Assembly: GCF_017874315.1 (NCBI RefSeq)
Contig: NZ_JAGGLG010000028.1
Location: 1 to 59,922, forward strand
Reading direction: 5' to 3'
Length of the DNA: 59,922 nucleotides
Source: Symbiobacterium terraclitae
GTDB taxonomy: Bacteria > Bacillota > Sulfobacillia > Symbiobacteriales > Symbiobacteriaceae
The notes beneath the pieces were generated by a model that did no database searches, was not told where the DNA came from, and worked only from the letters and a program-made list of their open reading frames with translations. This document shows, one piece after another, positions 32,079 to 39,537 of this stretch; within the stretch, counting starts at the first letter, position 1; each line of letters starts with the position of its first letter. Both the position numbers and the translations under genes were made by a program.

Positions 32079-32891
32079 CTACGCCCCATTCCGCAGCCGC
32101 AGCGCGCCGTGCATGACGGGGCCGACGTACTGGTTCAGCGGGAAGCCGTGGCGGATGGCGGCGCTGACGAACCGCTTGGCGGTGCGCACCGCGTCCGCCG
32201 CCCCGGCCCCCTTGGCCAGCTCGGCGGCGATGGCCGCCGCCGTCGTGCAGCCGGCGCCGTGGGTGTAGCCGTGGGCAACCTTCTCCGCCTCCAGCAGCAC
32301 GAACTCCCTGCCGTCGTAGAACAGGTCGACAGCGTTCTCCACGCCCTGCAGCCTGCTGCCGCCCTTGATCAGCACGTTCTGCGCCCCGGCTGCGCGGATG
32401 CGGACCGCGGCGTCCTTCATGTCGTCCAGGGTGCGGATGGGGGGCCGCTGCGCCAGCTGCGCCGCCTCGAAGAGGTTCGGGGTCGTCACGAGGGCGCGGG
32501 GCAGGAGCAGCTCGCGGATGGCCGCCGCGTGGTCGGGCATCAGCACCTCGTCGGTCCCCTTGCAGACCATCACCGGGTCGACGACCACCCGCCGGACGTC
32601 GTAGCGCTCCAGCGTTCGGGCGACCAGTTCGACCACCGCTGCCGAGGCGAGCATGCCGGTCTTCAGCGCGTCGACGCCGATGCCCTCGAACACGGTGGCC
32701 AGCTGGGCCTCCACCACTGCCAGGTCCAGGGGGAAGACCCGGTGGCTCCAACCGTTGTGGGGATCCATGGCCACGATGACGTTCAGGACCGACATGCCGT
32801 AGACGCCCAGCTCCTGAAACGTCTTGAGATCCGCCTGTATGCCCGCACCGCCGCTGGTGTCGGAGCCGGCAATGGTGAGTGCCCTGTACAC
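32079..32891 (-). CDS. pdxK: pyridoxine kinase PdxK (ThiD-like)
   Basis: The 270-residue ribokinase-fold enzyme begins with ALTIAGSDTSGGAGIQADLKT, keeps MDPHNGWSH and VVDPVMVCKG, and has the anion hole in YTHGAGCT. The end FPLNQYVGPVMHGALRL is very like the Bacillus subtilis PdxK as I recall it, which is a ThiD paralogue that phosphorylates pyridoxine, pyridoxal and pyridoxamine. ThiD activity on hydroxymethylpyrimidine is the alternative; no thi genes are nearby. The gene stands alone and converges with helD. Confidence 0.85.
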   Translation of the reverse strand: MYRALTIAGSDTSGGAGIQADLKTFQELGVYGMSVLNVIVAMDPHNGWSHRVFPLDLAVVEAQLATVFEGIGVDALKTGMLASAAVVELVARTLERYDVRRVVVDPVMVCKGTDEVLMPDHAAAIRELLLPRALVTTPNLFEAAQLAQRPPIRTLDDMKDAAVRIRAAGAQNVLIKGGSRLQGVENAVDLFYDGREFVLLEAEKVAHGYTHGAGCTTAAAIAAELAKGAGAADAVRTAKRFVSAAIRHGFPLNQYVGPVMHGALRLRNGA

Positions 32892-33044
32892 GCCCGATCC
32901 CTCCCAGTAAGCCTCCGTAGTTCCTGCCTGAAATGGTGCCGTCTCCGGGCTTGGTCGTCAACAGCCGCCGGCAGGACAAATTGGATGGGTCCAACCGGGT
33001 CACCCTCACGGCCGGTCCGGTGCCGTCGGATATGCGGTTGATTA

Positions 33045-33056
33045 GATAAATTTATC
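33045..33056. promoter_or_regulatory. GATAAATTTATC palindrome
   Basis: A perfect 12-bp AT-rich palindrome lies in the 258-bp gap between divergent pdxK and the DUF1444-like gene. It might be an operator for either. No clear promoter boxes could be fitted around it. Confidence 0.35.
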
Positions 33057-33149
33057 GGAGAATAGCACCGGAATGCGAAAGTTCTGCGTCCAATCTTACA
33101 TCACGGTCATTCTGGCGTGAAATGGGGTGGTGCAGTTGGGAGGACGCTG

Positions 33150-33758
33150 GTGAGAGGCGCGCACATCATTCCTGAGAAGCGCCATCCGGGACTCGAGTGG
33201 GTGCGGGGGAGGCTGCTGCCGCAGCTGGTTCCGGACTGGCTCGTGCCGGGAGAACACCGCGACGACCGCGACCTGGCGGCGGTCCGCCACATGGGCGACG
33301 TCGCCGTCGCCTTCGTCATCGACGGGCCCGGGCATCCTGTATACGTGGACTGCGGCCTGCTGGGGAGCTGGGGCGTCGCGGAGACCGACCTGCTCGCACA
33401 TGCCCTGGCCAACCTGGCGCGGACCTACCGGCCGTTTGCCCACCGCGGGAAGGGCGAGCGCCTGACCCTGGTGTGGGACGCGCACGACGGCTACGATGCG
33501 GCCCGCCTGCTCCTGACCCGCCGGCTCTGCGAGGCCGCCGCCCAGGTGCCTGGCAGCCCCGTGATCGGGGTGCCCCATCGCGACCGACTGGTGATGTTCG
33601 GCGACCGCGACCCGGACTTCGTGGCGGAGATGGCCGAGCTGATCGACTACGAGTTCAACAACCATCCCTACCCCGTCTCGTCGCAGCTGTACACGCTGTT
33701 CGGCGGGGTGCTGAGGCTCTACCGGCCCGACGTGCGGCAGGAAGCGGTTCTCAACTGA
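33150..33758 (+). CDS. DUF1444 (YtpQ)-like protein
   Basis: The 202-residue soluble protein resembles the DUF1444/UPF0354 family in its last half: the VPHRDRLVMFGD strand pair and the NNHPYPVSSQLYTLFGGVL end are the family's recognisable parts. The N-terminal half is less clear and the whole is shorter than typical YtpQ (about 270). Function is unknown. The GTG at 33150 follows GGGAGG at 7 nt. It is divergent from pdxK and ends at its own terminator. Confidence 0.55.
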   Translation: MRGAHIIPEKRHPGLEWVRGRLLPQLVPDWLVPGEHRDDRDLAAVRHMGDVAVAFVIDGPGHPVYVDCGLLGSWGVAETDLLAHALANLARTYRPFAHRGKGERLTLVWDAHDGYDAARLLLTRRLCEAAAQVPGSPVIGVPHRDRLVMFGDRDPDFVAEMAELIDYEFNNHPYPVSSQLYTLFGGVLRLYRPDVRQEAVLN

Positions 33759-33796
33759 ACGCGCCCATTGCGGCCTCCCAGTTGCAGCCCCAGAAT

Positions 33797-33836
33797 CCGA
33801 ACGTTTTTAGGTGATACGCTAAAAAAGTTCGGGTTT
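33797..33836 (+). terminator. terminator after the DUF1444-like gene
   Basis: CCGAAC (33797-33802) and GTTCGG (33827-33832) pair, continued by TTTTTAG with CTAAAAA after one mismatch, and GTTT follows. The stem is about 13 bp with an 8-nt loop. Confidence 0.7.
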
Positions 33837-33840
33837 GTGG

Positions 33841-33869
33841 TTGACACGGATCGACCTGATCCGTAGAGT
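33841..33869 (+). promoter_or_regulatory. promoter of the riboswitch-permease transcript
   Basis: A consensus TTGACA (33841-33846), a 17-nt spacer and TAGAGT (33864-33869). It sits just before the ykkC-class leader. Confidence 0.85.
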
Positions 33870-33874
33870 GAAGG

Positions 33875-34020
33875 TAGAGGCTGGCCGTTGCGGCCGGCTG
33901 TGGAGGAAAGTGTGCCTAGGGTTCCGCGGCGCAGCGCAAGCGCCGGTCCGCGACCGAGCGGCACAGGCCGGGCGGCGCCCGGCTACACCGGTGGGCGAAA
34001 AACCCGGGCGGGCAGGTTTC
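33875..34020 (+). promoter_or_regulatory. ykkC-class riboswitch (subtype unresolved)
   Basis: The leader contains CTAGGGTTCCG (33916-33926), a GGTCCG element, and GGTGGGCGAAAAACCCGGGCGG near its end, which are the conserved segments of the ykkC family. A hairpin at about 33879-33898 precedes the core, like the P0 helix described for the PRPP-binding subtype. ykkC members sense guanidine, ppGpp, PRPP or nucleoside diphosphates. Position before a purine permease and the purine gene cluster favours PRPP or another purine-linked ligand. The family call is strong; the ligand is inference. Confidence 0.8.
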
Positions 34021-34060
34021 ACTCCAAGGCGGGGAGTGTACCTGCCCGCCAGTCATTTTT
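34008..34060 (+). terminator. expression-platform terminator of the ykkC riboswitch
   Basis: Arms 34008-34017 and 34040-34049 pair over 10 bp around a nested CACTCC-GGAGTG hairpin, and TCATTTTT follows. The left arm overlaps the 3' part of the aptamer (GGGCGGGCAGGT), so aptamer folding and termination exclude each other. Confidence 0.88.
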
Positions 34061-34123
34061 CGGACCCGGTTCCGGGGGAGACTTCATCATCCATCCTATC
34101 TGTGCTCAGGGAGGCATGCTGCT

Positions 34124-35473
34124 GTGGCTGCTCGTGAGGCGGTCCGCCCGAACGACGCATCGCTGGGGATCCTCGACCGTGTGTTCAAGCTCACGGAGAA
34201 CCGTTCCGATGTCAAGACGGAGGTTCTCGCCGGCCTGACCACCTTTGTCACGATGGCCTACATCATCGTCGTCAACCCGAAGACCTTGTCCGCCACAGGC
34301 ATGGATGAGGGCGCTCTCTTCATGGCCACCATCCTGGCCGCGGCAGTCTCGACGCTCGTCATGGGCCTCGTGGCCAACTGGCCCGTTGCCCTGGCCCCCG
34401 GCATGGGCCTCAACGCCTTCTTCGCCTTTACCCTCGTCGGTGGTCTGGGCCTCTCCTGGCAGCAGGCGCTGGGCGCGGTGCTCATCTCGGGCATCCTGGC
34501 GCTCATCGTCACCGCAACGGGCCTCCGGGAGTTGATGATCCGGGCGATTCCGGAGCCGCTCAAGCACGCGGTCACCGCCGGCATCGGCTTCTTCATCATG
34601 CTGATCGGCCTCATCAACGCCGGCATCGTTACAGCCAGCGAGGCCACCACCGTCGCTCTGGGCGACCTCTCCGACCCGAAGACGCTGCTGGCCGTCATCG
34701 GCGTCATCATCACCGGCGTGCTGGTGGCCCGCAAGGTGACCGGCGGCATCCTGCTGGGCATCCTCATCACCACCGTCATCGGCATCCCGATGGGCGTCAC
34801 CACGATGCCCGAATCCTGGGTCTCCGCCCCGCCCTCGCTGGCCCCGTCCTTCCTCAAGTTGAGCTTCGACGGCCTGTTCAGCCCCGGCATGATCACCGTG
34901 ATCTTCGCCATGTTCTTCGCCGACCTGTTCGACACCATCGGCACCTTCGTGGGCGTCGCCTCCAAGGCCGGCATGGTCGACAAGGAGGGCAACCTGAAGG
35001 GCGGCAACCGCGCGCTGATCGCCGACTCGCTCGGTACGATCATCGGCTCGCTCTTCGGCACCTCCAACACCACCACCTACGTCGAGTCCGCCGCCGGCGT
35101 GACGGCGGGCGGCCGCACCGGCCTCACCGCCATCACGGTCGCCGTGCTCTTCCTGCTGGCCTCCCTCTTCTCGGGTGCCTTCCTGGCGATTCCGGGGCAG
35201 GCCACCGCACCGGCCCTCATCATCGTCGGCGCCATGATGGCCTCCTCCATTACGCAGATCGACCTGGACGACTTCGGCATCGCCCTGCCGGCCATCATCA
35301 CGGCCCTGATGATGCCCTTCACGTTCTCCATCGCCCAGGGCCTGGCGCTGGGCTTCATCGCTTACGCCGCCATCGCCCTGATGACGGGCCGGGCCAGCAA
35401 GGTCCACTGGATGATGTGGGTGCTCGCGGCCTTCTTCATCGCCCATTTCACCATCGAGGCCCTGAAGTCGTAA
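34124..35473 (+). CDS. purine permease, AzgA/PbuG family (NCS2)
   Basis: The 449-residue protein has about 12-13 membrane helices. It carries the AzgA signature elements TTFVTMAYIIVVNP, APGMGLNAFFAF, FFADLFDTIGTFVGVA and SNTTTYVESAAGVTAGGRTG. This clade imports guanine, hypoxanthine and adenine by proton symport. Control by the ykkC-class leader means uptake is tied to the purine or PRPP state. The start is GTG 34124 after GGGAGG. It is followed at 130 bp by purB. Confidence 0.93.
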   Translation: MAAREAVRPNDASLGILDRVFKLTENRSDVKTEVLAGLTTFVTMAYIIVVNPKTLSATGMDEGALFMATILAAAVSTLVMGLVANWPVALAPGMGLNAFFAFTLVGGLGLSWQQALGAVLISGILALIVTATGLRELMIRAIPEPLKHAVTAGIGFFIMLIGLINAGIVTASEATTVALGDLSDPKTLLAVIGVIITGVLVARKVTGGILLGILITTVIGIPMGVTTMPESWVSAPPSLAPSFLKLSFDGLFSPGMITVIFAMFFADLFDTIGTFVGVASKAGMVDKEGNLKGGNRALIADSLGTIIGSLFGTSNTTTYVESAAGVTAGGRTGLTAITVAVLFLLASLFSGAFLAIPGQATAPALIIVGAMMASSITQIDLDDFGIALPAIITALMMPFTFSIAQGLALGFIAYAAIALMTGRASKVHWMMWVLAAFFIAHFTIEALKS

Positions 35474-35497
35474 CGGAGCATCCCTCGCAAGCACCGG

Positions 35498-35564
35498 CGG
35501 GGCTCGGGTCAGACCCCGGGCCCCGCCTGGCGCACTTGCGGCCCGGGCGCCGGGAGGCTACGCT
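35498..35564 (+). promoter_or_regulatory. hairpin and candidate promoter before purB
   Basis: GGCGGGGC and GCCCCGCC arms (about 35498-35527) form a stem that may end the permease transcript. TTGCGG (35536-35541), 17 nt, TACGCT (35559-35564) is a possible promoter for the purine operon. Read-through from the permease is also possible. Confidence 0.4.
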
Positions 35565-35604
35565 GTAGACAGGAAGACCTGTCCGCAAAAGGGAGATGAT
35601 GCCG

Positions 35605-36918
35605 ATGATCGAGCGCTATACCCGGCCGCGCATGGCGCAGCTCTGGTCGCAGGCCAACCGGTTCCAGAAGTGGCTCGAGGTCGAGCTGCTGGCCTGCGAG
35701 GCATGGGCGCAGCTGGGGGCCATCCCGGCCGATGCCGTCAGGGAGCTGCGCGCCCGCGCCTTCACCGTGGACGAGGCCTTCGTCCGGCGGGTGGCCGAGA
35801 TCGAGGCGACCACCCGACACGACGTCATCGCCTTCACCACCGCCTGCGCCGAGCGGATTGACCACCCGGCCGCCCGCTACATCCACTACGGCCTCACCTC
35901 CACCGACGTGGTGGACACCGCGCTCTCCGCCGTGCTCAACGAGGCCGTGCAGGAGGTGCAGCGGGGGCTGGAGCGGCTGATCGCCGCCCTGGGCCGCCAG
36001 GCCGTGGCGCACAAGTACACCCCGATCATGGGGCGCACCCACGGCGTGCACGCCGAGCCCACCTCGTTCGGCCTGAAGCTGGCCGTCTTCTACGCCCAGT
36101 TCAAGCGCGACGCCGCGCGCATCGAGCAGGCCCGCCAGTCCATCGCCGTGGGCAAGCTCTCCGGGGCCGTGGGCAACTACGGCAACATCGACCCGTTCGT
36201 GGAGCAGTACGTCTGCGAGCGCATGGGCCTGGGCGTGGCCGACATCTCGACGCAGGTGCTGCAGCGGGACCGGCACGCCCACCTGATGACCGCCCTGGCC
36301 ATCCTGGGCTCCTCGCTGGACAGCCTGGCCACCGAGCTCAGGCTCCTGCAGAAGACCGAGACCCGCGAGGTGGAGGAGCCGTTCTCCCGAGGGCAGAAGG
36401 GCTCCAGCGCCATGCCCCACAAGCGGAACCCGGTCACCCTGGAGCAGATCTCCGGCCTCAGCCGCATCCTGCGGGCCAACGCCATCGCGGCGCTGGAGAA
36501 CGTGCCGCTCTGGCACGAGCGCGATATCTCCCACTCCTCCGTGGAGCGGGTCATTCTGCCCGACTCCACCATCCTGGCCGACTACCTGCTGGACAAGATG
36601 ACCTGGGTGGTCGAGAACCTGCACGTCTACCCCGAGAACATGAAGCGTTCCATGCAGGCCTCCTACGGCCTGACCTCCTCGGGCTCGGTGCTGCTCGCCC
36701 TGGTGGAGAAGGGGCTCTCCCGGGAGCAGGCCTACGCCGTCGTGCAGGAGCGGGCCATGCAGGCCTGGGCGGAGGGCACGCACCTGCGCCGCCTCCTGGA
36801 GCAGGACCCCACCGTCCAGTCGCTGTTGACCCCCGCCGAGCTGGACGCCGCGTTTGACCTGAGCCACCACCTCCGGCACGTGGACACCATCATGAAGCGA
36901 CTGGGGTTGAGCGAATGA
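35605..36918 (+). CDS. purB: adenylosuccinate lyase
   Basis: The 437-residue enzyme cleaves SAICAR to AICAR and adenylosuccinate to AMP, releasing fumarate. The signature SSAMPHKRNP is intact, with the TSTDVVDTALS and MGRTHGVHAEPT regions holding the active-site histidine. ATG 35605 is chosen because GGGAG lies 9 nt upstream and MIERYTRP is the normal PurB start; two ATGs just upstream are too close to the ribosome site. It opens the purine cluster and overlaps the following small ORF by 4 bp. Confidence 0.96.
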   Translation: MIERYTRPRMAQLWSQANRFQKWLEVELLACEAWAQLGAIPADAVRELRARAFTVDEAFVRRVAEIEATTRHDVIAFTTACAERIDHPAARYIHYGLTSTDVVDTALSAVLNEAVQEVQRGLERLIAALGRQAVAHKYTPIMGRTHGVHAEPTSFGLKLAVFYAQFKRDAARIEQARQSIAVGKLSGAVGNYGNIDPFVEQYVCERMGLGVADISTQVLQRDRHAHLMTALAILGSSLDSLATELRLLQKTETREVEEPFSRGQKGSSAMPHKRNPVTLEQISGLSRILRANAIAALENVPLWHERDISHSSVERVILPDSTILADYLLDKMTWVVENLHVYPENMKRSMQASYGLTSSGSVLLALVEKGLSREQAYAVVQERAMQAWAEGTHLRRLLEQDPTVQSLLTPAELDAAFDLSHHLRHVDTIMKRLGLSE

Positions 36919-37082
36919 ACAGCGTGGGCAGCATACTCGTGGGCGCCCTGGGCGGCCTGCTGGTCACGGTGCTGGTCACCTACCTGTGGCCGAAGAACCG
37001 CAACCGGCACCTGGGCGCGCTGGTGGGCGCGCTTCTGGGCTTTGCACTGGCGTTCCTGGTGATGACCCGGGTGCAGATCTGA
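36915..37082 (+). CDS. 55-residue two-helix membrane protein
   Basis: ATG 36915 overlaps the purB stop (ATGA), a typical coupled start. The 55-residue product has two hydrophobic helices (SILVGALGGLLVTVLVTYLW and LGALVGALLGFALAFLVM) joined by the basic turn PKNRNRH, with glycine spacing that suits close packing. It fills most of the purB to purC-like gap. No family is recognised, and its retention inside the pur operon suggests it is translated. Confidence 0.7.
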   Translation: MNSVGSILVGALGGLLVTVLVTYLWPKNRNRHLGALVGALLGFALAFLVMTRVQI

Positions 37083-37101
37083 CGGGGGGAATGGGGAACC
37101 G

Positions 37102-37638
37102 ATGGGCGATTCGGTCCGGAAAGGAGAGCGGCTCCTGGTGGGCGAGGGGATGGCGGTCTGGGCGGCGGACAAGCCCGGCGGGCTGATCCTGGAGTTCGCT
37201 GACGAGGCCGTGTGCGAGGCGGCCTTCCGCATCCAGCAGCTGCTGGAGCGCCACGCCGTCCCCACGGGATTCGTGGAGCGCCTGGGCAGCCGGATCCTCC
37301 TCGCCCGCCGGCTCGAGCTGCTTCCGGTGGAGGTGGTCATCGAGGCGGCGCCGGGTCAGGTGGACGTCGCGTTCCGCGCCGGCGGCCGGACCCTGGACCG
37401 CGCGGAGGCCGAGTCTCTCCTCACGCCGGATCGCCTGGAGCGCATCGAGGACCTGGCCGCGCACGCGGCGCGCTCGCTGCGGGCCCACCTGAGCCTGCGG
37501 GGGATCGCACACCTGCGTGCGCGGCTCCGCTTCGGCCTCACCGAAGATGGCGCCTGCCTTCTGCAGGTGGTCAACCCGCTCGAATGCGAGCTGGGGTCCA
37601 CCGACATGAGGCAGGTCGCTGAGTTGTTGGGGGGGTAG
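37102..37638 (+). CDS. degenerate PurC-like protein (probable pseudoenzyme)
   Basis: The 178-residue product lines up end to end with short bacterial SAICAR synthetases: GEGMAVWAADKPGGLILEF for the YEGKAKKIYKTDD start, VPTGFVERLGSRILLARRLELLPVEVV for the FIERI-PLEVV block, then SLLTPDRLERIE and LRFGLTEDGACLLQVVNPLE. The catalytic parts are lost: the GKAK loop, the RN-AGS motif, DFKLEFG and DEISPDTCR. It lacks about 60 residues. A true purC of the longer type follows 4 bp later. ATG 37102 has GGGGGAA upstream. It may be a regulator of PurC or a relic. Confidence 0.7.
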   Translation: MGDSVRKGERLLVGEGMAVWAADKPGGLILEFADEAVCEAAFRIQQLLERHAVPTGFVERLGSRILLARRLELLPVEVVIEAAPGQVDVAFRAGGRTLDRAEAESLLTPDRLERIEDLAAHAARSLRAHLSLRGIAHLRARLRFGLTEDGACLLQVVNPLECELGSTDMRQVAELLGG

Positions 37639-37642
37639 TGGT

Positions 37643-38527
37643 ATGAACTGCCTGCTCGAGGTGCCAGACCTGGGCCTCCGGAGACTGCACCGGGGCAAGG
37701 TGCGCGAGGTCTTCGAACTCGGCGCCGACCGGCTCCTGATGGTGGCCACCGACCGGCTGTCGGCGTTCGACGTCGTCTTCCCGCAGGGGATCCCCGGCAA
37801 GGGCCGGGTGCTCACCCAGATGAGCCTCCTCTGGTTCCGGGCCACCGAGCACATCGTGCCCAACCACCTGATCCAGGCCGACCTGAGCGGCCTGGGCCTG
37901 CCCGACCACGTCCTGCCCCTGCTGGAGGGGCGGTCGATGGTGGTCCGCCGGGCCCGGCGCATCGACGTCGAGTGCGTGGTGCGGGGCTACCTGGCCGGTT
38001 CGGGCTGGAAGGAGTACCAGGCGAGCCGCTCGGTCTGCGGCGTCCCCCTGCCAGAGGGGCTTCGGCTCTCCAGCCGGCTGCCGGAGCCCATCTTCACCCC
38101 GGCGCTGAAGAACGACGCCGGCCACGACGAGAACGTCCCGGAATCCCGCGTGCGAGCGGTATATGGAGACGCGGTGACCGACTTCATCAAGCAGCGTTCG
38201 CTGGAGCTCTACCGCTTCGCCTCCCGGGCCGCCGCCCGGGCGGGCATCATCCTGGCGGACACCAAGTTCGAGTACGGCCTGGTGGGCGACGCGATCGTGC
38301 TGATCGACGAGGTGTTCACCCCCGACTCCAGCCGGTACTGGCCGGCGGACCGGTACCAGGAGGGGGCGCCGGTGGACAGCCTGGACAAGCAGCCGGTGCG
38401 GGACTACGTGGAGCGGATCGGGTGGAACAAGCAGCCGCCGGCGCCGCAGCTGCCTGACGAGCTGATTGCCGAGACCGCCAGGCGGTACGAGGACGTGCTG
38501 GAACGGCTGCGCCGGGTGCTGGCCTGA
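37643..38527 (+). CDS. purC: SAICAR synthetase (long type)
   Basis: The 294-residue enzyme joins CAIR and aspartate with ATP. It keeps HRGKVREVFELG (nucleotide loop), TDRLSAFDVVFP, VVRGYLAGSGWKEY, the substrate motif DTKFEYGLVG and DEVFTPDSSRYW. This is the roughly 300-residue type rather than the 240-residue Bacillus type. It starts 4 bp after the PurC-like gene, with GGGGGGG as ribosome site, and leads into purS. Confidence 0.95.
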   Translation: MNCLLEVPDLGLRRLHRGKVREVFELGADRLLMVATDRLSAFDVVFPQGIPGKGRVLTQMSLLWFRATEHIVPNHLIQADLSGLGLPDHVLPLLEGRSMVVRRARRIDVECVVRGYLAGSGWKEYQASRSVCGVPLPEGLRLSSRLPEPIFTPALKNDAGHDENVPESRVRAVYGDAVTDFIKQRSLELYRFASRAAARAGIILADTKFEYGLVGDAIVLIDEVFTPDSSRYWPADRYQEGAPVDSLDKQPVRDYVERIGWNKQPPAPQLPDELIAETARRYEDVLERLRRVLA

Positions 38528-38573
38528 GGTGCCTTCTCACGCAGCGCGAACAAGTTGAAGGGAGCGGTTGTCG

Positions 38574-38828
38574 ATGCGGTTCCAGGCCGAGGTGATCGTC
38601 AGTCTGAAGAAAGGCGTGCTCGACCCCCAGGGCTCTGCGGTGGAGGGCGCCATCAAGAGCCTGGGCTATGAGGGCGTGGGCCAGGTGCGCTTCGGCAAGC
38701 ATATCACCCTCGTCGTCGAGGCCGGGTCCAGGGAGGCGGCGGAAGCGCTGGTGGCCGACCTCTGCAAGCGCATCCTGTCCAACCCGGTGATGGAGACCTT
38801 CACCTTCACGGTCACGGAGGTGGCATGA
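38574..38828 (+). CDS. purS: FGAM synthase subunit PurS
   Basis: The 84-residue subunit has the PurS form: a strand [24 protein letters not shown], a helix, and a final strand ENVSTFTF-like [10 protein letters not shown]. It bridges PurQ and PurL so that ammonia passes between them. ATG 38574 has GGAG 9 nt upstream. Its stop lies 1 bp before the purQ start. Confidence 0.95.
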   Translation: MRFQAEVIVSLKKGVLDPQGSAVEGAIKSLGYEGVGQVRFGKHITLVVEAGSREAAEALVADLCKRILSNPVMETFTFTVTEVA

Positions 38829-38829
38829 G

Positions 38830-39537
38830 TTGCGGTTCGGTGTCACCGTCTTCCCCGGCACCAACTGCGAGATGGACACCTTTTACGCCATCCGCGAGGC
38901 CATCGGGGAGCAGGCCGATTACGTCTGGCACCAGGACAGGGACCTTTCGCATTACGACGCCATCCTGATCGCCGGTGGCTTCTCCTACGGCGACTACCTG
39001 CGGACCGGTGCCATCGCCCGCTTCGCGCCGGTGATGGACGCCATTGCCGAGTTCGCCGCAAAGGGCGGCCTGGTGCTGGGAATCTGCAACGGCTTCCAGA
39101 TCCTCACCGAGGCGGGGCTGCTGCCCGGCGCCCTGCAGCGCAACGCCCACCTCAAGTTCCGCTGCTCGTGGGTCCACCTGCGGGTGGAGAACGCAGACAC
39201 CCCTTTCACGGGCGGCTGCCGCCCCGGCCAGGTGCTCAGGATACCCGTCAACCACGGCGAGGGCAACTACTTCGCGGACCCCGACACGCTGCGTGAGCTG
39301 AACGAGAACAATCAGATCCTGTTCCGCTATTGTACGGCAGACGGCGAAGTGACCCCCGAGGCCTCCCCCAACGGGTCGCTGGAGAACATCGCCGGCATCA
39401 TCAACAAGGCCGGCAACGTGGCCGGCATGATGCCCCATCCCGAACGGGCCTGCGAACCGATCCTCGGTTCGGCCGACGGGCGCTATCTCCTCACCTCTAT
39501 GGTGAACTTCCTGACGGGGAGGGCCAGCCATGTCTGA
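38830..39537 (+). CDS. purQ: FGAM synthase glutaminase subunit PurQ
   Basis: The 235-residue class I glutamine amidotransferase supplies ammonia to PurL. The nucleophile elbow is GICNGFQ, and the catalytic His and Glu are in [11 protein letters not shown]. It starts with [14 protein letters not shown], the usual PurQ start. The start codon is TTG at 38830, six nt after GGAGGTGG, which spans the end of purS. It overlaps purL by 8 bp. Confidence 0.96.
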   Translation: MRFGVTVFPGTNCEMDTFYAIREAIGEQADYVWHQDRDLSHYDAILIAGGFSYGDYLRTGAIARFAPVMDAIAEFAAKGGLVLGICNGFQILTEAGLLPGALQRNAHLKFRCSWVHLRVENADTPFTGGCRPGQVLRIPVNHGEGNYFADPDTLRELNENNQILFRYCTADGEVTPEASPNGSLENIAGIINKAGNVAGMMPHPERACEPILGSADGRYLLTSMVNFLTGRASHV

